Shown here piece after piece: positions 34,718 through 46,425 of a stretch of DNA of 64,000 nt. This DNA comes from Mugil cephalus. Taxonomy: Eukaryota > Chordata > Actinopteri > Mugiliformes > Mugilidae. The notes under the pieces were generated by a model. It worked only from the letters and a program-made list of their open reading frames with translations, was not told the DNA's origin and did no database searches. The translations under genes were made by a program, and so were the position numbers. The stretch is from NCBI RefSeq assembly GCF_022458985.1, contig NC_061776.1, positions 2,641,075 to 2,705,074 on the forward strand, given 5' to 3'. Position 1 is the stretch's first letter. The number at the start of each line of letters is the position of its first letter.

Positions 34718-34852
34718 GGTTTTCGTTCAGGCTGCTCACATCATTTCTCACTGTGGGTACGACTTCTATAACAGGAGCAGTAGTAGGAGGCTGAATGATC
34801 AATTTTAACTTTCTTTCTCTCCAACTCCCAGCTGTTCTGATTATTTACTCTG
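34718..34852 (-). pseudogene. TRGV: TRG V gene 3' fragment with RSS (cassette C)
   Basis: On the minus strand, 34852-34756 is the last third of a V exon: a QNSWELE-like FR3, DHSASYYCSC and a few CDR3 codons. A heptamer CACAGTG (34755-34749), 22-base spacer and nonamer ACGAAAACC (one mismatch) follow. Upstream of 34852 the sequence jumps to the region before the normal V leader (CAGCCCCTGCAGCCCACAGATGAG), so leader, FR1-FR2 and most of FR3 are deleted. The YYCSC double-cysteine motif is kept. Confidence 0.8.
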
Positions 34853-35120
34853 CAGCCCCTGCAGCCCACAGATGAGCCGGCTGCTGATGATTGACAGCTT
34901 AGATCAAGCTGCTGTGTCCTGCGTTGTTAATGTGTGTTGATATTGTGAAGCTGAGCTGAAGTTAAATGAACTTATTCCCACTAACTAGCATATTTCCTGG
35001 ATAATATTTCCTGGAGTTGACATCTGTTGGGTTTCTCCTCATCATTTCCAGGTCCCACGCTCAACATGTTAAACTGAATGGACAAGGAGAGAGTATTAAA
35101 CAGCTGCATCATGTCATTTC
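34853..35120 (-). other. Residual V upstream flank joined to J-upstream-like sequence
   Basis: 34853-34920 is the V promoter-proximal flank, cut at the TGTGTCC point. 34930-35110 resembles 32800-32940 and the left edge of the window. The junction shows a second rearrangement at this relic. Confidence 0.5.
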
Positions 35121-36766
35121 AGTGAAGTGGTTACTAAGTTTCAGACCCCAATGTTCACAAACACTAATTCAGGCCTGCACCATTTGATTTGAATGGTTTG
35201 AGTAAATGTGTGTTTATGTTAAAATATTTTATTTTTCTATTTCAAAAGCACCCTCAAAGGTTTATATCTTTTCTGAAAATGTAATGTTGTACCTTTGTGT
35301 TAATTACTCTGTGTTTTTAATTGTATTTGTAAGTTGTGCTGTGGGACCCAAAAGGTTTGAATCAGAAGGACAATGTCACGTGACTGATCCATGTTGCGTT
35401 CCATTGTGCCTCCAACTGTTTTGAAGCATCAAAGTTCTTTTTGTTTCAGTAAAACACACGTCAGTATGCAATAATCATCTTATCCTTTTTCTAAAATTGA
35501 ATAATAAACAAAATACAACCATTACACAATATTTGTATTTTATTTAGTATGAATATTCAATCAATATAAGGCTTCCCAATTGCTACCAAACAAATTCCCC
35601 TCTCAACACGATACAAAAATGAAAACCTGAGGAAGCAAACAACAAGAAACCACAGAAAAAAAGAAATGAATGATACATTCGAAAAGGAGATGACGCATCT
35701 TATTCAGTTCTTCCCCAATTCTGTTTTGTTCTCTCTTTGTTGGTTTTTGTCTTTGTGATACTTTTTACTTTAACTCAAAGTTTTTATTGAGGTCAAGACC
35801 TGCACGACTGTCCATCAGTCTGCTCTCAACGCTTCGGTACCGCTGGTTTCCTCAACGATACCACTGTGGAGATCGAGCTCACCAGGACAGCGTTTGGTCA
35901 ACCGATCCAGTTGTTTGGAGCGGCATCCAAGGAACTTCCATAAGCAGATCATCACCTTCATATTTGAGAAGTGTTGATGATCGTGTCATAACTAAAGAAA
36001 CTCATCTAAATCTAAATTATTCATTTAAGAAATCAGGTTGCGTTTGCCTCCTCATTTTCGTTCATACTTCTGACTTTCGTAAAATTCATACATTTCCTTA
36101 TTCTCATCATATTCCATTACTCTGTTATATTATTCATCATATTGTTTATTATTCACTCTTCACCTTTGTAAATAAATCACATATTTCACTTACGTTGTTG
36201 TCAGAAGGTCCTTGTGAGCTGGAAACAGATGATCCCTGAACTGAGAGCTGACGCCTCAGATATGATGAGATTGATAATTTACTAGTAATTAATATTAATC
36301 CAATATTTATTGATTAGTTCTCACAGTGTATTGTACATCTGTGGGTGGTGCCCCCTTTTCCAGGAGTGCAGTTATTACACGTAATTGTTTAATAACTTAT
36401 TTCCACTACAGGGGTGACAAAAGCCCAACCGCCATGTCCACCAGCTGCATAGGGATAGGCATTCACACAGTAGAAGCTGTACGAAGCCTTATGCTGAAAT
36501 TGTGGCCTAGAACTCTGATGAATCAGATGATAACCACAGCATCTCCGACCACAGTGTAGAACATGGTCAGCACGCTTCAGATAGTGACAGTGCTTCTGAA
36601 TGCCTCTCTATCTCCAGCTATCGGGAACGTTACAGCCCTGAGCCACATGTGAGGAAACTCCAAAGACACAAAAGCTCCAGAGCTTCCTCCTCACACTATA
36701 GACAGTCAAACAAATACAAGCGTAGGAGTTCTTGGTTTTCTTGCAGTTAGGATCAATATGGTTTTG
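35121..36766. other. Spacer left of the Penelope-like pair
   Basis: No domain recognised. Around 36380-36720 the plus strand has a codon-like but stop-broken stretch rich in Ser, Arg and His codons that ends at the Penelope-like insertion. It might be the left half of an older element or gene interrupted there. Confidence 0.35.
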
Positions 36767-37086
36767 TTAGTAACAGCAGTATGTCTGTGAAGGTTCTCAG
36801 TCATCCAGGTCATGTTAATCCAAAAAAGCGTTGAATAAGGTCAGCTGGACTTGTAGAATTTCTTGAAGACGTTTCGCCACTCATCCGAGTAGCTTCTTCA
36901 GTTCTGATGAACTAGTGGGAAATTGAGGTTTAAATAGGAAAAACTCTGTGGGTAGCACCCACCAGAAACTTGCTTGACCAGAAACTGGGGTCACTAATTG
37001 CCATAATGGCTGATACTTACCTGTCCTTGAATGGGGGGAACTGTGTGCCTAGGCTAACTTACCCTATGAATAGAGCTCTAACGAGG

Positions 37087-37908
37087 CTATTGTCCATGGG
37101 AACCTGGAGGCTCAATGTGTGAATGTTGTTGAAACTTCTTGGGGACAGAAGTCAAAACTGAATTATAAATAGTTGGTAAATTAAATCTCAGTCCACCTCC
37201 TCTGTTTAGAGAAGGTTTCTCCATTTTGACATAGATGGCTTCCTTAACTCCTCTCTCAAACCATCTGTCCTCTCTGGCCAGGACTTTGACGTTGTTATCC
37301 TCAAAGGAGTGTCCTTTGTCCTTCAGGTGGAGGTGGACTGCTGAGTCGTTTCCTGATGAGCTGGCTCTCCTGTGTTGGGCCATGCGCTTGTGTATGGGTT
37401 GTTTGGTTTCCCCAATGTACAGGTCTGTACATTCCTCGCTACGCTGAACTGCGTACACTACATTGCTTTGTTTCTGTCTAGGTGTTTTGTCCTTGGGGTG
37501 GACCAGTTTTTGTCTTAGGGTGTTTCCAGGTTTGAAATAAACTGGGATGCGGTGTTTACCAAAAATTCTCCTTAGTTTCTCTGATACCCCAGCTATGTAG
37601 GGAATGGTGATGTTCTTCCTTCTGTTTTGTTCCTCTTCCCTGTCCTTCCTGGGATATCTTTTTGAGCCTTTGACAAAGGCCCAGTTGGGATATCCGCATG
37701 TCTTGAGGGTTTGTTTAATGTGTGTTCCCTCCTTGTCCTTGCCATCCTGTCTGGTGGGGACAGTCTGTGCTCGGTGCTGGAGGGTTCTGATGACTCCCAG
37801 TTTGTGTTCCAGGGGGTGGTGTGAGTCAAATAACAGGTGTTGATCTGTGTGTGTGGGTTTCCTATATACTTCTATGTTGAGGCTTCGATCTTCTTCAACA
37901 CGTACCAA
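37087..37908 (-). pseudogene. Penelope-like element, RT C-terminus plus GIY-YIG endonuclease (5'-truncated)
   Basis: An open frame of 273 codons. Its N-terminal part is the end of the reverse transcriptase (NIEVYRKPTHTDQHL). The C-terminal part is a GIY-YIG nuclease region (SNVVYAVQRSEECTDLYIG, then HKRMAQHRRASS). It starts just after the point where RT motif C would lie, so the catalytic RT core is missing. This copy keeps about 110 codons that are deleted in the plus copy. Confidence 0.85.
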
Positions 37909-39015
37909 ACAGTCTACATCTACAAAACCAGAATAATAAACTACCTACAACAACTGGAAAAGGAGAAGGTCATCGACAGACTCCTTTATTACCGTCTGTA
38001 CCCAGGGGAAGCCACACCGTGTATTTATGGTCTCCCCAAAATACACAAGGAGGGAGCCCCACTCAGACCCATTGTCAGTAGCATCAACTCTGTCACATAT
38101 AACATTGCCAAGCATTTGGCATCCATCCTCTCTCCATTAGTAGGCAACACCCCACACCACATCGAAAACTCCAGGGCATTTGTGAACAAAGTCAAGGACA
38201 TCACACTGGACCCAGAAGAAACCATCGTGTCCTTTGATGTCACCTCTCTGTTCACCTGCATCCCCACGAGAGAAGCCACGGATGTAGTAAGGAAAAGACT
38301 ACAAAAGGATGACACCTTGGCCTCAAGAACCAACCTCACCCCAGAACAAGTCTGTGTGTTACTCGACCTGTGCCTGACCACCACCTACTTTCAGTTCAAT
38401 GGAGGTTTCTACAGGCAAAAACACGGCTGTGCGATGGGGTCCCCAGTGTCACCGATCGTGGCCAATCTCTACATGGAGGAAGTAGAGACCAGAGCTCTGG
38501 ACACCTTTGCAGGTTCCAATCCCACCCACTGGTACAGATATGTGGATGACACCTGGGTTAAAAACCTCAAACCTGGAAACACCCTAAGACAGAAACTGGT
38601 CCACCCCAAGGACAAAACACCTAGACAGAAACAGAGCAATGTAGTGTACGCGGTTCAGTGTAGCGAGGAATGTACAGACCTGTACATTGGGGAAACCAAA
38701 CAACCCATACACAAGCGCATGGCCCAACACAGGAGAGCCAGCTCATCAGGAAATGACTCAGCAGTCCACCTCCACCTGAAGGACAAAGGACACTCCTTTG
38801 AGGATAACAACGTCAAAGTCCTGGCCAGAGAGGACAGATGGTTTGAGAGAGGAGTTAAGAAAGCCATCTATGTCAAAATGGAGAAACCTTCTCTAAACAG
38901 AGGAGGTGGACTGAGATTTAATTTACCAACTATTTATAATTCAGTTTTGACTTCTGTCCCCAAGAAGTTTCAACAACATTCACACATTGAGCCTCCAGGT
39001 TCCCATGGACAATAG
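37837..39015 (+). pseudogene. Penelope-like element, RT core plus GIY-YIG endonuclease (internal deletion)
   Basis: An open frame of 392 codons; the first roughly 15 codons come from the inverted neighbour. It contains RT blocks GLPKIHKEGAPLRPIVSS, VSFDVTSLFTCIP, GCAMGSPVSPIVANLYME and the catalytic YVDDTW, then jumps in frame to KPGNTLRQKL and the GIY-YIG nuclease (LYIGETKQPIHKRM). The piece between (RT thumb and linker), present in the minus copy, is missing. It is probably inactive as an RT because of the deletion, although the frame is open. Confidence 0.85.
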
Positions 39016-39189
39016 CCTCGTTAGAGCTCTATTCATAGGGTAAGTTAGCCTAGGCACACAGTTCCCCCCATTCAAGGACAGGTAAGTATCAGCCATTATG
39101 GCAATTAGTGACCCCAGTTTCTGGTCAAGCAAGTTTCTGGTGGGTGCTACCCACAGAGTTTTTCCTATTTAAACCTCAATTTCCCACTA

Positions 39190-39250
39190 GTTCATCAGAA
39201 CTGAAGAAGCTACTCGGATGAGTGGCGAAACGTCTTCAAGAAATTCTACA
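39190..39250 (+). ncRNA. Hammerhead-ribozyme-like motif in the Penelope-like 3' region
   Basis: CTACTCGGATGAGTGGCGAAACGTC (about 39210-39234) forms a 6-pair hairpin next to GAAAC. This region of Penelope-like elements is reported to carry hammerhead ribozymes. The core here reads CGGATGA and not the standard CTGATGA, so activity is doubtful. An inverted copy lies at 36875-36900. Confidence 0.3.
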
Positions 39251-39296
39251 AGTCCAGCTGACCTTATTCAACGCTTTTTTGGATTAGTAACAGCAG

Positions 39297-40085
39297 CAAA
39301 TTCTGCTGTTTTTCAGCCCATCCAAATTGGAGGACAAGGCCACATGGCTTCTTTGTTCCCCAAACTGGACCTTGGTAGCGATGCAAGGGCCTACCAAAGA
39401 ATTTCAGGACGGAACCAACTACCACAACACAAAGTCTGCTAGTGGAGTTAACAAGCAACGGAGCCACAGAACAAAACAGAACAACCATTCGACTCATGAA
39501 GAAGAACCAAGGACCCTCCTCAACAAAACTGGGACTACACAGCCAGGACAGCTGTAGTTCATTCAACAAGGACAGCAACGACTGGACTTTGCAACCCAGC
39601 ATCAGCAGGACCTGCATATCAGCACATTAACCACCATCTTCTCTTCTCCATGTGACTTGTTAAAGTAACTAGGCCTAGTTAGCTTATCTTGTACATACTT
39701 CGACTAAGCATAAGTTACTTCAGCCTGGTCAATGTATATGAAATACTTGAGCTTGTTGTTGACATTTATACCTCGACCGGCACTGTCTGTAGGAGGCAGA
39801 GTTCAATCCCCAACATAAATGCTGCTTCTGTATGAGGCATATTCTTACAAATATATTTACATCATGGTCATGCCAGAGCACAACGCCTCACAATACACAC
39901 ACACAGACGCGCATATGATGACAGAAGATGAGAGAGAAAGTGATTTACTGAGTATGTGATGATTGTATTTGATGAAGATTAATGTGATGCTGATGGCTAC
40001 AAAATAAATATGATGCACGATGGAAAATTCTCTTTCAGGGCCTGTGTCTGGAGCTAAAGAAGGATGAATGAAAGGAGTGTAAACA
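39297..40085. other. Spacer right of the Penelope-like pair
   Basis: No recognised gene up to about 39.85 kb; a stop-free stretch at 39327-39557 has no domain. From 39.9 kb the sequence is V 3' flank shared with 9.9-10.05 kb (inverted relative to V2 and V6). Confidence 0.4.
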
Positions 40086-40086
40086 T

Positions 40087-40128
40087 ACACAATACTAGGA
40101 AGGTGGTCATAATGTTATGGCTGATCGA
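40087..40128 (+). mobile_element. Tc1-like transposon 3' end near V4
   Basis: AATACTAGGAAGGTGGTCATAATGTTATGG plus GCTGATC, the terminal inverted repeat and a few bases inside it. Same place relative to V as at 15453-15500 and 53028-53072. Confidence 0.65.
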
Positions 40129-40819
40129 TATGGAGCTTCATCTTCTTCTGGAAAATTTGACTGAAATCATTCATTATCATGAACTAAATCCTAAAATATC
40201 TTTGTGTTCTTTTGTTCTTCTTATTTTGATTAATTTTTAATTTTTAGTGTTTGTTCTGTTGTTTTCTTATTTCTTTCTAACTGTTGAAATATCTGCTAAC
40301 AACATTGTAGTATATGATCCACTTCCTGTCCCTCTTCCTGTTTTTGGGTTTGTGAAGTGTGTACAACATTTAAAGGTTATTTGTTATTATTATTTATTTC
40401 TTATTTAAAGGTAATTTACCATCTGTTGGATCATAAAATTACCAAACATAAAGAAACAAGTTTCCTTTGTTTATGAATGTGGGGTTATTGGGGATAAGAA
40501 ATTAAATATAAGGAGACTGTAGGAGCTGAACGGGAGACGGGATTCAACAACTGGCACCAGAAGCTGATCTCAGAATCGCCAAGAGTTTTTGACACTGATC
40601 TTTCTTGTAATAAAGCCTTGTTAAATGCAAGTGATCACTTCTTTACATCAACACATCAATATACAACAACATTAATAAGTCTGATGTCAAATAAATAGTG
40701 AGAGCAGGAAAGAAGAATCTCCCTCAGATCAGTAGTTTGTGACTCTGTCAAAGATTGAGGTGAAATATGTGAACCTGGGCTCTGGTTTACTGCTCTCTTC
40801 CTGTCACACACGCTGTGTT
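40129..40819. other. V4 3' flank
   Basis: Partly shared with other V flanks. About 40320-40640 is unique to this copy and unassigned. No gene recognised. Confidence 0.4.
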
Positions 40820-40857
40820 GGTTTTTGTTCAGGCTGCTCATATAATGTCTCACTGTG
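40820..40857 (-). other. 23-type RSS of V4
   Basis: In gene direction: heptamer CACAGTG (40857-40851), 22-base spacer, nonamer ACAAAAACC (40828-40820). Confidence 0.92.
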
Positions 40858-41292
40858 GGTACCAACAGGAGCAGTAGTAGGAGGCTGAATGATCGACTTT
40901 AACTTTCTTTATCTCCAGCTCCCAGCTGTTCTGTTTATTCACAGCTGAGAAATCATTTTTCTGAGGATGATTATTACGTGAATCTATCTCACCGTTACGT
41001 TTATCAATACCAATAGTTCTTTTAAATGTTTCTGTTTCTTTCTTCTGGTACCAGTATATATAGTTAACACTACACTTGTTAGTTATTCCACATCTGAAGG
41101 AGACTGTTTGACCAACTCTCCTGGTCAATGTTAACTGGTCCTGGGTCAGATCTGCTGCCATGGCAACCAGGGCTGTAGAGACACAGACAGATAGATGAAG
41201 GTTAGTGAGACAGTGTTTGTTAAAGGTGGAGTTTGTTGGAAACACTCACCTGAACACAGACAGCACAGAGCAGCAGCTGGGAGGAAAAGCAT
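40858..41292 (-). CDS. TRGV: TRG variable segment V4 (cassette C)
   Basis: Leader exon 41292-41250 (MLFLPAAALCCLCS), GTGAGT donor, V exon 41172-40858. The mature domain starts ADLTQDQLTL. Cys23 (SFRC), Trp41 (IYWYQ), FR3 (NDFSAVNKQNSWELEIKK) and Cys104 (SASYYC) are all in one frame. Extra cysteines: CDR1 (CGITNKC) and CDR3 (YYCSCW). The upstream flank is shared with V6 further out than with other V genes (41650-41860 versus 51640-51840), linking the two. It faces the cassette C J at 32.2 kb. Confidence 0.88.
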
Positions 41293-42060
41293 TTTGTGTG
41301 GTGGTGTATCCTCTGGTGAAGCTGGGGAGAAGTGGAGCTCTGATGCAGCTGAGGCCCAACAAGGACGAGCTGTGACATGAGACGAGGCCACGTGGTTTCT
41401 AGCAGGTCCTCAAAGCTCCCATCAGCCCCTGCAGCCCACAGATGAGACGGCTGCTGATGATTGACAGCTCAGATCAAGCTGCTGTGTCCTTTCATGGTCT
41501 TGATTTGAATCTGACAGCAGATGAAAAACATCTGGGTCACATGATGCAGAAAGACTAAGAAACATTCATGTTCCCACAAACACATTCAGGTTGGTGGTGA
41601 ATTTAGTAACACAGACTGTTCTCTGTTGTTGAAGAGCATTTTAAGAGATGAAAATACAAAACTACAAATCTACACAGCTCCTCAACTCCGACTGAACTCT
41701 TCAGTGAGTTTCACTTCATTCAATAATGGAAGTGAATTTCTAGTGACTTGAATTCTTTTCCCACTCTGTCTCTCTGTCCATTTTCAGCTGAGGTGAAAGT
41801 TGATACTCTTCTATGAAAGGACTGTTCTCCTGAAGCACATTCACACTTTGTACATAATCAGATCAATGACTCTTAAAGGTGATGGTGTAGCAGACAGGTG
41901 ATTCCTGCTGCACAGCAGTGTGGAGCGAGAGAGTGGGAGTAGGGTAAGGGAGGAGATGGTGGTCATTAGCAATTGTTGACACCTGTGAGCTGGGTGAGCA
42001 GAAGGAGTGTAACTACCCAAAAAAAATAGTTAAAAGGAAGATATTTCTGCCAAGGGTGGA
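41293..42060 (-). promoter_or_regulatory. V4 upstream region
   Basis: Common V flank with the CACGTG E-box, then the block shared with V6 that ends in a stretch like CTGAAGCACATTCACACTTT. A promoter role is inferred. Confidence 0.4.
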
Positions 42061-43795
42061 AAGAAACTCAAAGGGAACCAGAGTGAGTGAACTTCATCAG
42101 TCTTTGTACTCTGGAGCCATGGGGCCATTGAAATTCTAGGGCAGCAACAGTGAAATATTCTGCTTGTGGGCACTGAAGTCTTCTGGTACCAGATCTACCC
42201 TCCAGTCTGTGAATGATTAATTTGAATTTCCAAGAACTTTGGGGGACAGGACGTTTTGTGAGTGTCTGTTTGTTGTAAATGTTGTCCATTTTGGTTAAAG
42301 ACAAAGTCAAAAGGCACATAACTGAATCTTTCACCTTCATTTCGTCTGTAGTGGACTTATTTCCTTTAGGCCTTAAATGTGTTTCTTCTACCCTGATATT
42401 TTTAATGGTGGACTCGATTGTCTGTCTGGTGCCCAAATAAATTTGAACATTAGACCTATTTTGGCCTTTAGTTACGCTACAATGGTGAGACTTGACTTGA
42501 TGGATCTGATCAGCTCTGATCATTTTGTTGCTGCCTGAGGCTGAAATGAAGAAGCAAAGACAAGCAGCGTCACCCTGTGGTGAGTCACTGGAAGTACAAA
42601 GGCATCAAGACACAAATGATTCACAGTGGTTCAGTGAAACAGCTCTGAGCTCTGGATGCCACTCACCTTCAGCATAGAAACATCAAACCTTTGACACTGA
42701 ACAGATGGAAGGAGACATCTCCCTCTGCCTAGGACGACCATCTAACGACCACCTTATTTTTTTTTAACCTAAAGGTTGAACAGGACAAGGATGATACAAA
42801 ACAACCAGGCTGTGTTTTAATGATGGGAACTGAAAGAACATGGTTAATACATGTCTTCCAGAGACTGTCTTTGACTTTACTGCATCTCAGACTGTGTGAG
42901 GTTGGTTTATGAAATTAAATGACCAGTGACAGACTGGACATTTAATTTGAGGCTGGTAAACGGTGCAGTGGATATGTGGTGAATCTTCTGGAAGGAAAAA
43001 ACTAAACTTTTACAGGAACAATTTTTGCCACAAGTTTTCCAACTCGTGGCCTAGTCTGGGACTGCGGTACTACATTTTAAATCAAACAAAGGATGTGTAG
43101 TGGCTATTTGTCTCAAACTAATAAAGAAGATGATGGAAAAAATACTTAGAGAAACTACATTCAAATCAAACTGTCAACGAACTTCTAAGAGGGTCTCTAC
43201 GTTCTTCCATCAACCTTTGCGTACGCTGGTTGCGTCCGATTGGTTGGAGTTCAGAGCGTCCAAAACTGATGGGAGTGGAGGCGTAAGGATTCCTTTTGCG
43301 TCAGTATCAGACGTCTACGGGCAAATCGACGGTGGTCGAGGATTATGGGTAGTGTAGGCTTTCCCACTATCCAAAACAGAATATACGTTCATTTCTCAGA
43401 ATTGAAGGAGGGAAAATTAAAAGTGATGGCCACAACATGAAGCTACTTTATTGTTGAATTAGCAGTGACACTCGAATGTGTTTGTGTTGAGAAATGTTGA
43501 CGATCTCATTAAAAGAAATGCTTAAAATAGCGAGAAAAACACTTCCGGGCAGAATGTCCTCAATTCTCCAATCAGATTGAAGCTTGCAGCGTCATATTTC
43601 GCCGTGGACGGGTTATTATTGTAGTGAATGGAGGACTGGAGCCTCTGTTCTAAGCGTCTGTTACCGCCACGAGCGGGTTTACATTGAAGTCAATTGAATA
43701 CCCAGAGCGTCTCTTAAAGACGTGGGAGGGTACCTAATGAGTCAGGAGCAGACGTCTAGGGGTGTGACAAATCGTTGGTATATTACGTCTTGGGA
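42061..43795. other. Head-to-head spacer between V4 and V5
   Basis: 42480-42600 repeats V-flank sequence (GATCAGCTCTGATCATTTTGTTG). The rest, including a GC-richer part at 43.2-43.75 kb, is unassigned. No gene recognised. Confidence 0.4.
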
Positions 43796-44295
43796 GTGAG
43801 AACAGGTTTGTCTGGCATATGGAGGGGTTCAGAGGAGCTGTCCAGTGCTGAAATTACCTCTCCTTGTGAGAGCTTGGCAGTAGAGAAGGGTTCAGAGGAA
43901 CTGTCCAGTGCTGAAGTCAGAGCTTGGACAGAGAGAGGGTTTCAGCTCAATGACAAAACAAGAAGGACTGCACTGATGACACCTGTCCCCCTTGCCTTTA
44001 CCTTAACACAAGTTCGGTGTGGACATTGTTGGCCAAAAGGGGAATGTCGTAACTGAGAGCACCATAACATTAACAGATAATGGCCCAGCCCACAGTTTAC
44101 TTCCTCAGACATGTCCACTTTCCTGGAAGAGCAATATATACAACACATCAAGACCATGATCTACCATCTATAAGGAAAGTAGAGAGGCTGAATAGTGTGG
44201 TATCCTTACTGCTCAAAGAGAGAAATCTCCATGTCAAGCTCATATCACTGAGCCAAGGCTCCTAAGCTAAAACCAGGAAGCCTTGTAAACTCTGT
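43796..44295 (+). pseudogene. Gypsy integrase remnant (copy 2)
   Basis: Near-identical to 17101-17560 but with the later part (YGRKMG side) deleted. The TDNGPAHS-like phrase is readable near 44080-44100. Broken by stops. It lies upstream of V5, as copy 1 lies upstream of V3. Confidence 0.55.
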
Positions 44296-44339
44296 CAAGA
44301 AAGGAACACAAAGATAATGTGATTGGAAATCAATGTTCT

Positions 44340-44640
44340 CCAACATGTATTTATGCATCTTTTCATACTGAAAAGCATCCCAAAGTTCTTTACATAAGCA
44401 GGGGCGTCCATGCCTAGGGGTCCGAGCCCCTTAACCATAGGGACGTTGCGGTAAGGATCACCCTGACTCGAGCAGAGAGGCCCCCACACCAAGGTGCAGA
44501 GTGTCTAACCACCCAGGCTGAAGGGACTCAAGGGACGGTGCCCCCCTGGGCAGACAAGGACAACCCCAAGGATGGCACCCCAGCTGTTCCACAGTCTGGG
44601 GCGAATGGTTGTTTGTCTCTATGTTAGTCCTGTGATAGGC
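44340..44640. repeat. Interspersed repeat (copy 3)
   Basis: Matches 19070-19350 through CATCCCAAAG, GGGACGTTGCGGTAAG and CCCAGGCTGAAGGGAC. Confidence 0.6.
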
Positions 44641-45985
44641 TACATGATGTTACAACATAAAAATCATGATAAAAACAAAAATGATGACCCATTTTCAGAG
44701 ACACCTTTTCTTGTTTCTTATTGTGGCAGTGAAATGTCCTCGTTAAATTGTTTTCATGATATACTTCTCTCTGCGGTTACTTTTTATCTTTAAAGTACAT
44801 ACTGACAGTACATTTCATGCTATCACCTCTAACCACTGATTGTATATTTACAGTCTATGGTATAAGTCCAACACCTGTGTGTCTACTGTAGTAAATCCAA
44901 ATTTAATCCTGAAACCAGTTTCAGGTTTTTTTTCTGCTGATTCAGTCATAAACTGCTGCCCTGAAAAACCTTCACATGGAACATAACCTTCTTCTCTCCA
45001 TAGAACATGTATTACAGCAGACATATCTGCTGAATATCATGAAAGTAGAGATCCAGTATGAAAAGAGGGAGGAATGAAATGATTTATGGAGGATGAGATT
45101 TTCATTTTCTTTCTTCCTTTCATTGATCAAACTCATCAATGGAGTTTTTCTTTGAATGGTGAAGCTGCAGATGTGAACAGCTACAGTGGTGATGAACAAG
45201 CAGCTGGCTCCATAATGACTCTGTTTGTCCAGAACATGGTGGATGTTCTGCATCCAGAGCTCAGAGCTGTTTCACTGAACCAATGTGAGTCATTTGTGTC
45301 TGGATGCCTTTGTACTTCCAGTGACTCACCACAGGGTGGCGCTGCTTCTCTTTGCTTCTTCATTTCAGCCTCAGGTAGCAACAAAATGATCAGAGCTGAT
45401 CAGGTCTGTATTTATCAAACATGTCAGAGCAGGAAATCTCTTCTAACTGACCAGAATCTCTCAGAGTCACTGAGCTTTGATTCTACTTTTAGGAGTTGAA
45501 GTCAAACATTTGATCTTCTGCTTTCACTTGTCAAATTCCTCCTGTATGTCCTGAGAGATATTAAAGCTGCACATTGATGTTACATATTACACAGTAAACC
45601 TGCTCTGTGGAGGATTTTTAATGGTTTCATCTCTTAAAATGTTCTTCAACAACAGAGAACAGTCTGTGTTACTAAATTCACCATCAACCTGAATGTGTTT
45701 GTGGGAACATGAATGTTTTTTAGTCTTTCTGCATCATGTGACCCAGATTTGTTTCATCTGCTGTCAGATTCAAATCAAGACCATGAAAGGACACAGCAGC
45801 TTGATCTGAGCTGTCAATCATCAGCAGCCGTCTCATCTGTGGGCTGCAGGGGCTGATGGGAGCTTTGAGGACCTGCTAGAAACCACGTGGCCTCGTCTCA
45901 TGTCACAGCTCGTCCTTGTTGGGCCTCAGCTGCATCAGAGCTCCACTTCTCCCCAGGTTCACCAGAGGATACACCACCACACAAA
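44641..45985 (+). promoter_or_regulatory. V5 upstream region
   Basis: Collinear with the V3 flank (19.86-21.04 kb). Conserved features include GACCCAGAT, GATCAGGTCTGTATTTAT and a CACGTG E-box at 45884-45889, 97 bases upstream of the start codon, next to TCATGTCACAG. E-box use by TCR V promoters is plausible but only inferred. Confidence 0.4.
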
Positions 45986-46425
45986 ATGCTTTTCCTCCCA
46001 GCTGCTGCTCTGTGCTGTCTGTGTTCAGGTGAGTGTTTCCAACAAACTCCACCTTTAACAAACACTGTCTCACTAACCTTCATCTATCTGTCTGTGTCTC
46101 TACAGCCCTGGTTGCCATGGCAGCAGATCTGACCCAGGACCAGTTAACATGGACCAGGAGAGTTGGTCAAACAGTCTCCTTCAGATGTGAAGGAACTGGC
46201 CAGTGTAGTTTTAATGATGTATACTGGTACCAGAAGAAAGAAACAGAAACATTCAAACGGATTCTTCGTATTAATAAAAGCAATGGTCGAATCAACAAAG
46301 GCTATAATCATCCTCAGGAAGATGATTTCTCATCTGTGAATAAACAGAACAGTTGGGAGCTGGAGATAAAGAAAGTTAAAGTCGATCATTCAGCCTCCTA
46401 CTACTGCTCCTGTGATGACTATACC
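45986..46425 (+). CDS. TRGV: TRG variable segment V5 (cassette D)
   Basis: Leader exon 45986-46028, GTGAGT donor, V exon 46106-46425. Starts ADLTQDQLTW. Cys23 (SFRC), Trp41 (VYWYQ), FR3 (EDDFSSVNKQ, SWELEIKKVK) and Cys104 (SASYYC) are in frame. Extra cysteines: CDR1 (CEGTGQC) and CDR3 (YYCSC). Very close to V6 outside the CDRs. Intact with a consensus RSS. Its usual 3' flank has been replaced by a trinucleotide array and a SINE-like repeat. Confidence 0.88.

Larger units (their letters stand above)
36767..39296. mobile_element. Inverted pair of Penelope-like elements with shared target duplication
   Basis: Two copies of one Penelope-like element lie head to head: minus copy 36780 to about 37880 and plus copy about 37880 to 39283. 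The outer ends are inverted copies of each other (AAAAAAGCGTTGAATAAGG on the left, its complement on the right). The whole pair is bounded by the 13-bp direct repeat TTAGTAACAGCAG at 36767-36779 and 39284-39296. One integration event therefore probably placed both. Penelope-like elements are known to insert as partial inverted or tandem copies. Both coding parts are truncated. Confidence 0.8.

Noticed and set aside
35787-36239. 150-codon frame at 35.8-36.2 kb
   Set aside because: No recognised domain and composition changes midway; unsupported.
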